DNA of 42,681 nucleotides from Thermoleophilaceae bacterium (GCA_019683805.1 JADGHQ010000016.1:1-42681), one strand, 5' to 3'; numbered from the stretch's first letter, positions 10,027-19,179 are shown. The notes: a model not told the origin generated them from the letters alone. Numbers and translations: made by a program.

Positions 10027-10042
10027 CCGGACCGGAGTCCGG
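10027..10042. terminator. Possible bidirectional hairpin between convergent genes
   Basis: CCGGAC, loop CGGA, GTCCGG forms a 6-bp stem in the 64-bp gap between the aminotransferase and the dehydrogenase, which converge here. No T-tract. Position makes a shared terminator plausible. Confidence 0.35.
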
Positions 10043-10044
10043 GC

Positions 10045-11004
10045 CTACTCGTAGACGGCCGGGTTCGCCACGTGCGGCGCCCGGCCGCCCGCGAGCACCG
10101 CGGCCATCCCCTCGCTCATCGCGGCGAACACCGCCCGGTTCGCCGCCGGCGTGAGCGCGAGCGCGTGCGGCGAGCAGATCACGTCGTCGCGCTCGAACAG
10201 CGGGTGCGGCTCGGGCGGCTCGCGCTCGAAGACGTCGAGCGCGACCCCGCCGAGCGCGCCGGAGACGAGCCCCTCGTACAGCACGTCGAGCGGCGCGACC
10301 GCGCCGCGGCTCACGTTCACGATCCGAAGCCCCGGGCGGGCGCGCGCGAGGAGCCTGCGCGAGACGAGCCCGCGCGTGTCGTCCGAGAGCGGCACGTGCA
10401 GGGTGAGGTGGTCCGCCCGCGCCACGGCGTCCTCCAGCGAGGCGAGCTCGACCCCGGCCTCCGCCGCCGCGGCCGCGTCGAGCGAGGGGTCGCAGACGAT
10501 CACGTGCATCCCGAGGGCGCGGGACAGCGCGGCCACGCGCCGGCCGATCGCGCCGTAGCCCGCGATCGCGATCGTGGTTCCCGCCAGATCGCCGACCCCG
10601 AGCGCGTCGCGCTCGGCCCAGCGTCCCTCGCGCACGGCCGCGTGGAGCGCCGGCAAGCGCTTCACGAGCGCGAGCAACAGCGCGATCGTCCCCTCCGCCA
10701 CGGCGTCGGCGTTCGCGCCCGGCGTGATCACGACCGGGATCCCCCTGGCGGTGGCGGCCTCGAGGTCGATGCGATCGACGCCAACGCCGGTGCGCCCGAT
10801 CACGCGCAGGCGCGGCGCGGCCTCGAGCAGGCTCGCGCTCACGACCGTCGGGCCGCGCGCCACGAGCCCGAGCGCGTCCGCGAGCAGCGGCCGCAGCGTC
10901 TCCTCGCTGTCATCCGAGGCGACGGCTATCGGGCCGAACCGGCCGAGGATCTCGGGCGCCGGCTCGGACAGCGGCCCCGCAGCCACGATCGCGGGCGAGC
11001 TCAC
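10045..11004 (-). CDS. D-isomer-specific 2-hydroxyacid dehydrogenase
   Basis: An NAD(P)-dependent 2-hydroxyacid dehydrogenase of 319 residues, the last gene of the ten-gene minus-strand operon. The Rossmann motif GYGAIG is at 149-154, followed by an acidic residue at Asp172 at the end of beta-2, which favours NAD. The catalytic triad is present: Arg233 (NVSRGA), Glu262 (FEREPP) and His280 (SPHAL). The family includes phosphoglycerate, glycerate, glyoxylate and lactate dehydrogenases. Its GTG start overlaps the aldolase stop (GTGA), so the two are translationally coupled. A likely role is to reduce a 2-oxo acid (pyruvate-like or tartronate semialdehyde-like) released by the neighbouring aldolase; this is inference from context. 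Confidence 0.88.
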   Translation of the reverse strand: MSSPAIVAAGPLSEPAPEILGRFGPIAVASDDSEETLRPLLADALGLVARGPTVVSASLLEAAPRLRVIGRTGVGVDRIDLEAATARGIPVVITPGANADAVAEGTIALLLALVKRLPALHAAVREGRWAERDALGVGDLAGTTIAIAGYGAIGRRVAALSRALGMHVIVCDPSLDAAAAAEAGVELASLEDAVARADHLTLHVPLSDDTRGLVSRRLLARARPGLRIVNVSRGAVAPLDVLYEGLVSGALGGVALDVFEREPPEPHPLFERDDVICSPHALALTPAANRAVFAAMSEGMAAVLAGGRAPHVANPAVYE

Positions 11005-11771
11005 CGCGGCGCGAGCCGGCGGGCGGCGGCCGCGACCGCGGCGGCGCCCTGCACGAGCAGCGTCGAGTCGGAGCCCACACCGATCATGCGGAACCCGTCC
11101 GCGGCCGCCGCGGGCAGCGCGCTCGCCGAGTTGACGAGGATGCCGGCGGCCTTGCCCGCCCCCTCGGCGGCGGACACGACCCGGCTCACCGCGTCGCGGA
11201 ACTCGGGCGCCTCCACCCTGCCGCGGATGCCCATCGCGTGCGAGAGGTCGCCGGGTCCGATGAAGAGCACGTCGACGCCGTCGAGCCGCGCGATCTCGGG
11301 GGCCGCGTCGACGGCCGCGGGCGACTCGATCTGCACGACGCCGAGGATGCGCTCGGCAGCCTCGTCGATCGCCTCCGGGCGTGTGCCGAAGCCGCAGGCA
11401 CGGTTGTAGGTGGCGACGCCGCGCTCGCCCTCGGGCGGGTAGCGGAGCAGCCGGATCGCGGCGCGCGCCTCCTCGACGGTGTCGAGCCGCGGGAACATCA
11501 CGCCCTCGGCGCCGAGGTCGAGCGCCCGTCCGGCCCGCGCCCGCTCCGCCGCCTCGACGCGGACGAGCGCGTGCATGCCGGCGACCGCGGCGGCGTGCAG
11601 CTGGCCGACCAGCGCCGCCTCGTGGCCGCCGCCGTGCTCGAGATCCACGAGCGCCCAGTCGAGGCCCGCCGCGCCCATCGCCTCCACCGCCAGCGGGCTG
11701 CCAAGGTTGGCGAACGCTCCCACGAGCGTCTCGCCGGCGGCCAGCCGCGCCTTCATCGAGGCAGCGCTCAT
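11001..11771 (-). CDS. HpcH/HpaI-family class II aldolase
   Basis: A 256-residue metal-dependent aldolase of the HpcH/HpaI (2-oxo-3-deoxy acid) family. Signature segments are LVDLEHGG with likely catalytic His46, VVQIESPAAV with a metal-binding Glu, and VDVLFIGPGDLSHAMG, whose Asp should be the second metal ligand. Family members split 2-oxo-3-deoxy acids to pyruvate plus an aldehyde, such as 2-dehydro-3-deoxyglucarate or 2,4-dihydroxyhept-2-enedioate. The ATG overlaps the iolD stop (ATGA), and the stop overlaps the next gene. No IolJ-type aldolase is seen in the window, so this enzyme is a candidate to act on the inositol pathway intermediate, or it serves a parallel branch. Confidence 0.87.
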   Translation of the reverse strand: MSAASMKARLAAGETLVGAFANLGSPLAVEAMGAAGLDWALVDLEHGGGHEAALVGQLHAAAVAGMHALVRVEAAERARAGRALDLGAEGVMFPRLDTVEEARAAIRLLRYPPEGERGVATYNRACGFGTRPEAIDEAAERILGVVQIESPAAVDAAPEIARLDGVDVLFIGPGDLSHAMGIRGRVEAPEFRDAVSRVVSAAEGAGKAAGILVNSASALPAAAADGFRMIGVGSDSTLLVQGAAAVAAAARRLAPR

Positions 11772-13666
11772 CCGTAGTAGCGCTGCAGCCGCTCGCGGTC
11801 GGCCTCGTATTCGGCGCGCAGCTTCCGCACCAGCTCGTCGCCGGAGACCTCGGAGGGCGCCACGTCCCACCACGCGCCCGAGCCGGGAAGGTCCACGTGC
11901 GGCACGGTCTCGGCGACGATCACCACCGGGCCGTCCAACTCGCGCGCGCGGGCGAGCGCGTCGCGGGTCTCCTCGGGCGTCGACACGCGGAACGCCGTCG
12001 CGCCGAGCCCCTCGGCGACCTTGGCGAGATCGAGCGACAGGTAGTCGCCCTCGAGGCGGCCGCCGGCGAGCGCGCCGTCGCCGCTCGCGTCACCCCTGCG
12101 CGCGCGGAACTCGTTGCCGAACTCGCGGCCCGCGCGCAGCATCTGGAGGCGGCGGATCACCTGAAATCCGTGGTTCTCCGAGATCACCAGGGTGATCTTG
12201 AGGCCCTCCTGCACCGCGGTCACGATCTCCGACGGGCTCATCAGGAAGGTGCCGTCGCCGATGAACGACACCACCTCGCCTTCGGGCTGCGCCATTCGCA
12301 CGCCGAGCGCCGCCGGCAGCTCGTAGCCCATGCACGAGTAGCCGAACTCGAGGTGGCAGGCGCGGCCGCCGGTCGCGTCCCAGACCTTGAGCAGGTCGCC
12401 GGGCGGCCCGCCGGCGGCGGCGATGATCGTGTCGCCGGCCTGCGCCGAGTCCTGCATCACGCCGATCAGACGGCCCTGGGTCATCCCGGCCTCGTGGTCG
12501 CCGTGGAGGGCGGCGTCGCGCTCCACCTCCCACCGGTCGCGCCGCTCCGACACCTCGGCGCGGTAGCGCTCCGACGGCGTGACGCCGCGCGCCGAGAGGG
12601 CCGCATCGAGAGCCCGCAGCGCCTCGCGCGCGTCGGCCACGACGGGGATCGCTCCCTGCTTGTGGGCGTCGCGGTCGCACACGTTGATCGCCGCGAAGCG
12701 CACGTCGGGGTGCTGGAACAGCGACTGCGAGGCGGTGGCGAAGTCCGTGAGGCGCGTGCCCACGCAGAGGATCACGTCCGCCTCCGCGGCGATCTGGTTG
12801 CAGGCGGGATTGCCCTCGAGGCCGAGTCCCCCGAGCCCCCACCAGGCCTGCCGGCGCACCGCGCCCTTGCCGCCGAAGGTCTCCGCCACCGGGATCCCGT
12901 GGCTCTCCGCGAGCGCCTCGAGCTCGGCCTCGGCCTCGCTGTAGATCACGCCGCCCCCGGCGATGATCAGCGGCCGCCTCGCCCCCGCGAGGAGCTCCGC
13001 GACGGCCTCGATCGAAGCCTGATCCGGGACCGGACGGCGCACCTGCCAGGTGCGCTCGGCGAAGAAGCGCTCGGGGAAGTCGTAGGCCTCCGCCTGGATG
13101 TCCTGGGGCAGCGCCAGCACGACCGCGCCGGCCTCCTCCGGGCTCGTGAGCACGCGCATCGCCTCCGGCAGCGCGGTCAGAAGCTGCTCGGGCCGGGAGA
13201 TGCGGTCGAAGAAGCGCGACACCGGCCGGAAGGCGTCGTTCACGCTCACGTCGCCGGCGAGCGGGTGCTCGAGCTGCTGCAGCACCGGGCCCTGGCGGCG
13301 CGTGGCGTAGATGTCGCCGGGCAGCAGCAGCACCGGCAGCCGGTTGATGGTGGCGAGCGCGGCGCCGGTGACCATGTTGGTGGCGCCCGGCCCGATCGAG
13401 CTCGTGCACGCAAGCGTGGCGAGCCGGCGCGACGCCTTCGCGAACGCGCTCGCGGTGTGGACCATCGACTGCTCGTTGCGGGCCTGGAGGTAGGTGAGGC
13501 CCTCACCGTGCTCCTCGAGCGCCTGGCCGACGGCGGCGACGTTGCCGTGGCCGAAGATCCCGAACATCCCCGGGACGAGCCGGCGGCGGTTGCCGTCGCG
13601 CTCCGAGTACTGGACCGACAGGTAGCGCACGATTGCCTGGGCTGTGGTCAAGCGTACGGTCGACAC
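11768..13666 (-). CDS. iolD: 3D-(3,5/4)-trihydroxycyclohexane-1,2-dione hydrolase
   Basis: A thiamine diphosphate enzyme of 632 residues that hydrolyses the cyclic dione from inositol to 5-deoxy-D-glucuronate, opening the ring. The N-terminal PYR domain carries the ThDP-activating Glu65 in YLQARNEQ. The C-terminal PP domain has GDGTFLMSPSE followed by SENHGF, the GDG-N metal and diphosphate motif. The near-N-terminal GMFGIFGHGNV segment is typical of IolD and separates it from acetolactate synthase. GTG start with AGGAGGAGA upstream. It sits with the aldehyde dehydrogenase and aldolase in the minus-strand operon, whereas the other iol genes lie 18-27 kb away on the plus strand. Confidence 0.94.
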   Translation of the reverse strand: MSTVRLTTAQAIVRYLSVQYSERDGNRRRLVPGMFGIFGHGNVAAVGQALEEHGEGLTYLQARNEQSMVHTASAFAKASRRLATLACTSSIGPGATNMVTGAALATINRLPVLLLPGDIYATRRQGPVLQQLEHPLAGDVSVNDAFRPVSRFFDRISRPEQLLTALPEAMRVLTSPEEAGAVVLALPQDIQAEAYDFPERFFAERTWQVRRPVPDQASIEAVAELLAGARRPLIIAGGGVIYSEAEAELEALAESHGIPVAETFGGKGAVRRQAWWGLGGLGLEGNPACNQIAAEADVILCVGTRLTDFATASQSLFQHPDVRFAAINVCDRDAHKQGAIPVVADAREALRALDAALSARGVTPSERYRAEVSERRDRWEVERDAALHGDHEAGMTQGRLIGVMQDSAQAGDTIIAAAGGPPGDLLKVWDATGGRACHLEFGYSCMGYELPAALGVRMAQPEGEVVSFIGDGTFLMSPSEIVTAVQEGLKITLVISENHGFQVIRRLQMLRAGREFGNEFRARRGDASGDGALAGGRLEGDYLSLDLAKVAEGLGATAFRVSTPEETRDALARARELDGPVVIVAETVPHVDLPGSGAWWDVAPSEVSGDELVRKLRAEYEADRERLQRYYG

Positions 13667-13678
13667 AGGTCTCTCCTC

Positions 13679-15106
13679 CTACGCGAGCCCGTGGATGACC
13701 ACGGTCTTCAGTTCCGTCATCTCCTCGACCGCGTAGCGCGGCCCTTCCTTGCCGATGCCCGAGCCCTTGAGGCCTCCGTACGGCATCGGGTCGGCTCGCC
13801 AGAGCGGCGTCCAGTTCACGTGCAGCGCGCCGGCGTCGACCTCGCGGACGAAGCGCATCGCCGCGGTCACGTCCTTCGTGAAGACGCCGGCCCCGAGGCC
13901 GTAGCGCGAGTCGTTCGCGACGCGGATCGCCTCGTCCACGTCCGCCACGGGCGTGACCGCGACCGCCGGGCCGAAGAGCTCATCGCGCGAGAGCGGCGCG
14001 CTCGGCGCCACTCCGTCGACGACCGCCGGGGACACCACCGCCCCGTCGCGCTCACCCCCGACGAGCACGCGCGCCCCCTCGTCCACGGCCTCGGCGATCG
14101 CGCGCTCGACGCGCTGCGCCTCGCGCTCTGAGATCAGCGATCCGATCGTGCTCGAGGCAGCGAGCGGATCGCCCGCCTCGATGGCGGCGACGCGCGGCAC
14201 GAGCGCGTCGAGGAAGTCGGCGTGAACCGCGCTCTGGACGAGGACGCGCTGCACCGAGATGCACACCTGGCCCGCGTTCACGTAGCCCCCCACCGCGATC
14301 GCCGCCGCCGCGGCCTCGAGGTCCGCGTCCGCGAGCACGAGCGTCGGACAGGTGGCGCCCAGCTCGAGCGAGAGCCGCTTCACCCCGGCCACGCGCGTGA
14401 TCGCCTCCCCCACCGGCGTCGAGCCCGTGAACGAGATCTTGCGCACGCGCGGGTCCGCGCACAGCGCCGGCCCGAGCTCGGACCCTGAGCCGGTGATCAC
14501 CGACAGCGCAAGCGGCGGCAGGCCCGCCTCGAGCAGGATCTCGCACAGCATGAGAGCGGTCAGCGGCGTGGCCTCCGCGGGCTTCAGCACGACGGCGTTC
14601 CCCGCGGCGAGCGCGGGGCCGACCTTGTGGAGCACGAGCAGCAGCGGGTAGTTGAACGGCGTGATCGCCACGACCACGCCGCAGGGCTGGCGCAGCGTGA
14701 AGCCGAGCTTGCCCTCGCCGCCCGGCGAGGCATCGAGGCTGAGCGCCTCACCCGCGGCGGCGGCGCCCTCGTGCGCGCTCACCCGCAGGATGTGGCCGGC
14801 GCGTCCCGCCTCGCCGCGAGCCTCCGCGAGCGCCTTCCCCGCCTCCGCGGCGATCGTCTGCGCGAGCTGCTCGACTCGCTCGTCGGCGATCGCCGCCGCG
14901 CGGTTCAGGATCGCGGCCCGCTCGTGCGCGGGCAGGGCACGCATCTGCCGTGCCCCCTCGACCGCCGCGGCCACGGCGCGCTCGGCGTCGGACGTGCGGG
15001 CGCGGGGCACGGTGGCGATCACCTCGCCGCTGTAGGGGTTCAGCACCTCCTGCCGCTCGGCGCCGCGCGTCCAGTCGCCCGCCAGGTGCATCTGCCGCTC
15101 GCTCAT
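13679..15106 (-). CDS. NAD(P)-dependent aldehyde dehydrogenase
   Basis: A 475-residue aldehyde dehydrogenase superfamily member. Catalytic residues are visible: Asn152 (FNYP), Glu248 (LELGATCP) and Cys282 (NAGQVCISVQR). The usual ELGG(N/K) motif reads ELGATCP, placing it among lactaldehyde, phosphonoacetaldehyde and succinate-semialdehyde dehydrogenase-like enzymes; it differs from the CoA-acylating IolA at 37.2 kb, which has LGGAKNH. It probably oxidises an aldehyde formed in the same operon, perhaps by the HpcH/HpaI aldolase. ATG overlaps the upstream isomerase stop (ATGA), and iolD follows 12 bases after its stop. Confidence 0.9.
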   Translation of the reverse strand: MSERQMHLAGDWTRGAERQEVLNPYSGEVIATVPRARTSDAERAVAAAVEGARQMRALPAHERAAILNRAAAIADERVEQLAQTIAAEAGKALAEARGEAGRAGHILRVSAHEGAAAAGEALSLDASPGGEGKLGFTLRQPCGVVVAITPFNYPLLLVLHKVGPALAAGNAVVLKPAEATPLTALMLCEILLEAGLPPLALSVITGSGSELGPALCADPRVRKISFTGSTPVGEAITRVAGVKRLSLELGATCPTLVLADADLEAAAAAIAVGGYVNAGQVCISVQRVLVQSAVHADFLDALVPRVAAIEAGDPLAASSTIGSLISEREAQRVERAIAEAVDEGARVLVGGERDGAVVSPAVVDGVAPSAPLSRDELFGPAVAVTPVADVDEAIRVANDSRYGLGAGVFTKDVTAAMRFVREVDAGALHVNWTPLWRADPMPYGGLKGSGIGKEGPRYAVEEMTELKTVVIHGLA

Positions 15107-15963
15107 CGAGCCGCCCCTCCTCCGGTAAGCGCCGCCGTCACCGCCGCGACACTCTCGCGCACGTAGATGTCGAGGGTGCGCGCCGTGGCCTCGCCCTTGT
15201 CGGGGTTGAACGGATTCGGCCCCGGCGCGGTGAACTCGAACACGAGCGGGCCGCCGTAGCCCGCGTCGCGGGCCGCCGCCACGATCGGCGCCACGTCGAG
15301 CTGGCCGTGGCCGAGCCCAAGCCGGTTCGAGTCGGCCAGGTGCAGCGCCATCAGTCGCGGCGCCGCTGCGGCCACCGCCGCGGCGCTGTCGCGCTCCTCG
15401 AGCTGCATGTGGAACGCGTCGAGGATCACGCCGGCGTTGGCGGCGCCGAGGTCCGCGGCGAAGAGAAGCGCCTGCTCGGCGGTGTTCACGAGGAAGCTCT
15501 CGTAGCGGTTGACCGCCTCCACCCCCACCGCCACACCGCGCTCGCCGGCGTAGTCGGCGACCGCCCTCGCGGCGTCGACGGCGCGCTTCCAAGACTCGGC
15601 CACGGGGCCGTCCACGCGCCCGATCGCGGCGGGGATCAGGCCGATCGCGGGCGCCCCGACCTCGCACGCGAGATCTACGCAGCCGCGGTAGTAGTCGACC
15701 GCCCGGCGCCGCGCGGCGGCGTCGGGATGCGAGAGGTCGCGCTCGTCGGTCGGCGCGGGGCAGATCGCGGTGATGCCGGTCGCCTCGATGCCCGCCTCCG
15801 CGAGCGCCGCGGCGATCCCGGCACGGTCGGCGCGGGCGGGCTCGCCCGAGATCTCGATCCCGCGGCACCCCGCGGCCGCGAGGCGCCCGAGCAGCGTGGG
15901 CAGCTCCTGCCCGGCGAAGATCCACTCGCACGCGGCGAGCACGGGTGGCTGCGCGCCCGCCAT
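15103..15963 (-). CDS. TIM-barrel sugar isomerase/epimerase (AP endonuclease 2-like)
   Basis: A 286-residue xylose-isomerase-like TIM barrel. The metal-ligand pattern of the D-tagatose/D-psicose 3-epimerase group is seen: Glu in VGVEAVNRYESF, Asp in GVILDAFHMQLEE, His in LMALHLADSNR, and Glu in LVFEFTAPG near the C-terminus. Such enzymes interconvert ketoses at C3, and IolI (2-keto-myo-inositol isomerase) belongs to the same superfamily. In this operon, inosose isomerisation or ketose epimerisation are both plausible. It follows the ABC permease genes after 40 bases and overlaps the aldehyde dehydrogenase start. Confidence 0.85.
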   Translation of the reverse strand: MAGAQPPVLAACEWIFAGQELPTLLGRLAAAGCRGIEISGEPARADRAGIAAALAEAGIEATGITAICPAPTDERDLSHPDAAARRRAVDYYRGCVDLACEVGAPAIGLIPAAIGRVDGPVAESWKRAVDAARAVADYAGERGVAVGVEAVNRYESFLVNTAEQALLFAADLGAANAGVILDAFHMQLEERDSAAAVAAAAPRLMALHLADSNRLGLGHGQLDVAPIVAAARDAGYGGPLVFEFTAPGPNPFNPDKGEATARTLDIYVRESVAAVTAALTGGGAAR

Positions 15964-16003
15964 CAGCCGCGCCCGGGGACGGAGTCGGTGGCGGCTCGGC
16001 CCA

Positions 16004-16834
16004 TCACTTGACGGCCCCGAACGTCAGACCGCGCACGAAGTGCCGCTGGACGATGATCGCGAAGATCATGATGGGCAGGGCGCCCACGACTCCCGCCGCC
16101 GCCATCGGGCCCCACTCGATCTGGATCTTGCCGATCAGCGTCGAGACGCCCACGGGCACCGTCTGCGCGGCCGGCGTCGAGGTGAGCGTGAGCGCCAGCA
16201 GGAAGTCGTTGTAGGTCGTGATCACGCTGAAGATCGCGGTGGCCGCGATCCCCGGCGCGGCGAGCGGCAGCACCACGCGGAAGAGGGCGCGCAGGCGCGA
16301 GTCGCCGTCGACCATCGCCGCCTCCTCGATGTCCTTGGGGATCTCCTCGAGGAAGCTCTGCATCATCCAGATGACGAAGCTCGTGTTGAGGCCCCCGTAG
16401 ATGACGATCAGGCCGAGCCGCGTGTTCAGCAGCCCGTACTTCGTGAGCGTGAGGTAGAGCGGGATCACGAGCAGGATCGGCGGCAGCGTGCGCACGAGCA
16501 GCGCGGCCACGAGCGCCGACTGGTTGAGCCCGAAGCGCAGGCGGAAGCGGGCGAGCGCGTAGGCCGCGAGGGTGCCGAGCACGAGGCTCACCGCCACCGA
16601 GACCGTCACCACGATCAGGCTGTTCACGAGGAACGAGCCCATGTGGTAGTCGCCGAACAGCCTCGAGTAGTTGTCGCCCGTCGGGTGCTGCGGCACGAGC
16701 GACACGCCGCGGAAGATGTCGACGGGCTGCTTGAGCGACGTCACGAGCATCCACCAGAAGGGGAAGAGCGCGACGACGATCGCGACGCCGAGGACGGCGA
16801 CCCGCGCGACTGCGAGGGCGCGTTCGCGGCTCAC
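16004..16834 (-). CDS. Carbohydrate ABC transporter permease (MalG/UgpE type)
   Basis: Inner-membrane permease of a CUT1-type sugar importer, 276 residues with six hydrophobic segments. The cytoplasmic EAA loop that docks to the ATPase is clear (EEAAMVDGDSRLRALFRVVLP), and the C-terminal RHFVRGLTFGAVK ending is typical of MalG-like proteins. The GTG at 16834 is preferred because it overlaps the stop of the partner permease (GTGA). Together with the three genes upstream it forms a complete binding-protein-dependent importer, presumably for an inositol-like substrate given the downstream enzymes. Confidence 0.93.
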   Translation of the reverse strand: MSRERALAVARVAVLGVAIVVALFPFWWMLVTSLKQPVDIFRGVSLVPQHPTGDNYSRLFGDYHMGSFLVNSLIVVTVSVAVSLVLGTLAAYALARFRLRFGLNQSALVAALLVRTLPPILLVIPLYLTLTKYGLLNTRLGLIVIYGGLNTSFVIWMMQSFLEEIPKDIEEAAMVDGDSRLRALFRVVLPLAAPGIAATAIFSVITTYNDFLLALTLTSTPAAQTVPVGVSTLIGKIQIEWGPMAAAGVVGALPIMIFAIIVQRHFVRGLTFGAVK

Positions 16835-17757
16835 GACGACGTCCTCGCGGCCGCGTTCCGCATCAGCTTGATCGCGACGATCGTGAGCAGCAGAACCAGC
16901 ACGAGCAGCGACACGACCATCGCCATGCCGCGGCCGTACTGCGTGAACTGGAACGCCGTGTTGTACGAGTAGGTGCTGATCAGCTGCGTGGCCGTGCCCG
17001 GCCCGCCCTTCGTCAGCACGAAGATCTGGTCGAAGGTCCCGACGGCGTCGATCAGGCGCAGCACGACCGCGACCATCAGCACCGGCCGCAGCAGCGGCAG
17101 CGTGTGGTCGAAGAAGACGCGCACGGGGCCCGCGCCGTCCACGCGCGCGGCCTCGATCGGCTCCTGCGGCAGCGACTGGAGCCCCGCGAGGATGATCAGG
17201 AAGAGCAGCGGCGTCCACTCCCACACGTCCACGGCGACCACCCCGAGGAAGGCGCTGCCGGGGTTCGCCAGCACGTTCGGCTTGCCGAGGCCGAGCGCCG
17301 AGAAGAGCGGGTTCACGACGCCGATGTCGGACGCGTACATGAGCCGCCAGATCACGCCGACCACCACCGGGGCGACGGTCATCGGCAACACCAGGCTGAC
17401 GCGGATGAAGCGGCTGAAGCGGAGCTGGCTCGCCACGAGCAGCGCGAGCCCGAGGCCCAGCAGCGTCTCGATCGAGACGGCCAGGGCGACGTACTTGGCC
17501 GTGGTTCCGAGCGCCGTCCAGAACGTGTGGTCTTCGAAGATGGCGCGGTAGTTCTCGAGACCGGCCGAGCCCACATCCCGCCCGTAGCGGTAGGCGTGGA
17601 AGCTCGCCCTGACGCCGTAGATCAGCGGGTACGCCGCAACGGCCGCAAGCGCGATCGCCGCGGGCGCCAGCAGCAGCCACGGGCTGGCGAGAAGCCTTGC
17701 CCAGAGCTCGCTGCCGCGGCGCCCGCGGGCGGGAACGGCTACGGACGAAGTTCCCAT
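16831..17757 (-). CDS. Carbohydrate ABC transporter permease (MalF/UgpA type)
   Basis: Partner permease of 308 residues with six hydrophobic segments, beginning with the helix SPWLLLAPAAIALAAVAAYP. The EAA loop reads IEAARVDGAGPVRVFFDHTLP. Length and layout match UgpA-like permeases without the large MalF periplasmic insert. It lies 24 bases downstream of the binding-protein gene and overlaps the second permease, so they form one unit. Confidence 0.93.
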   Translation of the reverse strand: MGTSSVAVPARGRRGSELWARLLASPWLLLAPAAIALAAVAAYPLIYGVRASFHAYRYGRDVGSAGLENYRAIFEDHTFWTALGTTAKYVALAVSIETLLGLGLALLVASQLRFSRFIRVSLVLPMTVAPVVVGVIWRLMYASDIGVVNPLFSALGLGKPNVLANPGSAFLGVVAVDVWEWTPLLFLIILAGLQSLPQEPIEAARVDGAGPVRVFFDHTLPLLRPVLMVAVVLRLIDAVGTFDQIFVLTKGGPGTATQLISTYSYNTAFQFTQYGRGMAMVVSLLVLVLLLTIVAIKLMRNAAARTSS

Positions 17758-17781
17758 CGATCGCGCTCGTCCGGATCCGGC

Positions 17782-19179
17782 CTAGACGTAACCGCCCTGC
17801 TGCTTGATGAACTGCGCGATCTCGTTCGCGGCCTTCGTGAGGTGCGACTTCGCGATCGCGGTGTAGCCGCTCTTCTTCTGGATGGCCTCGACCAGCGCCT
17901 GGTTCAGGTGCGTGCCGAGGATGTCCTCGAACTTCGGCTCGTCCGGCGTCTTCGGCTTCGGCACGGAGTTGTTCACCGCGTCGGCGATGGCCGGCAGCCA
18001 GCGGAAGTCCTTCACGGCCTGCGGGTCGGTCAGCGCCGACTTCGTGACGGCCGCGCTGCCGTCGCCGCGGGCGAAGTCCCTCTGGATCTCGCTCGAGGTG
18101 AACCACTCGAGGAACCGCTTAGCACCCTCGGGGTTCTGCGCGCCCGACGCGATGCCACAGACGAAGGTGCCGATCGCCGGCCCGCTCTTCTCCTGCGTGG
18201 GCGTGGCGGCCATCTTGATCTTGCCGACCACCTGCGAGGACTTCCTGTCGTCCACGCGGTGCACGAGCCCCGTGTACTCGGTGAGGGCCATGCACTTGCC
18301 CTGGAGCAGCACCTGCGTCTCCTGGTCGGTGTCGAACTCGGCGACTCCGGCGGGCATGTACGGGATGAAGCTCATCAGCCGCTCGAGGGCGCCGACGCCC
18401 TCGGGGCCGGCGAACCCCGGCGACCAGTCCTCGCGCACGAACTCGCCGCCGTAGGAGTTGAGCAGCGGCAGGTACGTCATCACGATCGGGTTGCCCTTGA
18501 CCCCGCGCGCGGACCAGCCGTAGAGCTTCGGCGGCTTGGCCTTCGACTTCATCGCGGAGTAGACGTCGTCCCAGGTCTTGGGCGCCTCGTCGAAGTAGTC
18601 GGCGTGGTAGTAGAGGAGCTCGACGTCGTCGATGATCACGATCGCGTAGAGCGCCGGATCGTCGTTCGCGAAGTCCTTCAGGCGGGGACCGCTCTTCGGC
18701 GGCCAGTAGCCCTGCTCGAGGCCCTTCGGGAGGATGTCCGGGTTCACCTTGAACCCGATCTCGTCGAGGTTCTGGATGATGTTGCTGGCCGCGAACTCGG
18801 GCACCCAGTTGTCGTCCATGACGTAGATGTCGTAGGCGCCGGTCTTGTTCAGGCCGTCGTTCTTGGCGTTCTGGTACCAGGCGTCGTAGCTCGTCTCGTT
18901 GTACTTGACCTTGATCCCGGTCTCCTTCTCGAAGCGCTTGATGAAGGTGTCCCGGAACGGCGCCATGGCGTTGTCCTGGAAGGAGCCGATGGTGATGCTG
19001 CCGCCCGCGCTCTTCGAGCCCGAGGTGACAGCGCTGCTCTTGCTGGAGCCCCCGCATGCCGCGAGGAAGCCCGCGCCGAAGAGGCCTGCCGCGCCGATCG
19101 CGCCGCGCTCGATGACCTTCCTGCGCGTGAGCCGTCCCCCCAGGGAGTCCCGGCGGAACGCATCGTTGGGTTTCGTCAT
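17782..19179 (-). CDS. Extracellular solute-binding lipoprotein, family 1
   Basis: Substrate-binding protein of the carbohydrate importer, 465 residues. The N-terminus has a twin-arginine motif (TRRKV, Arg19-Arg20), a hydrophobic stretch and a lipobox FLAAC with Cys42, followed by a Ser/Gly-rich linker: a Tat-type lipoprotein signal. The mature part follows family 1 binding proteins (ITIGSFQDNAMAPFRDTFIKRFEKETG). ATG start with AGGAGGGAG upstream. Its genomic neighbours are IolD and isomerases, so a cyclitol or uronic-acid-like sugar is the expected ligand; sequence alone does not show the ligand. Confidence 0.92.
   Translation of the reverse strand: MTKPNDAFRRDSLGGRLTRRKVIERGAIGAAGLFGAGFLAACGGSSKSSAVTSGSKSAGGSITIGSFQDNAMAPFRDTFIKRFEKETGIKVKYNETSYDAWYQNAKNDGLNKTGAYDIYVMDDNWVPEFAASNIIQNLDEIGFKVNPDILPKGLEQGYWPPKSGPRLKDFANDDPALYAIVIIDDVELLYYHADYFDEAPKTWDDVYSAMKSKAKPPKLYGWSARGVKGNPIVMTYLPLLNSYGGEFVREDWSPGFAGPEGVGALERLMSFIPYMPAGVAEFDTDQETQVLLQGKCMALTEYTGLVHRVDDRKSSQVVGKIKMAATPTQEKSGPAIGTFVCGIASGAQNPEGAKRFLEWFTSSEIQRDFARGDGSAAVTKSALTDPQAVKDFRWLPAIADAVNNSVPKPKTPDEPKFEDILGTHLNQALVEAIQKKSGYTAIAKSHLTKAANEIAQFIKQQGGYV

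Noticed and set aside
11381-14131. 916-codon open frame on the plus strand
   Set aside because: It is antisense to the aldolase, IolD and aldehyde dehydrogenase genes, has no recognisable domain and shows shadow-like Arg/His/Asp-rich composition.
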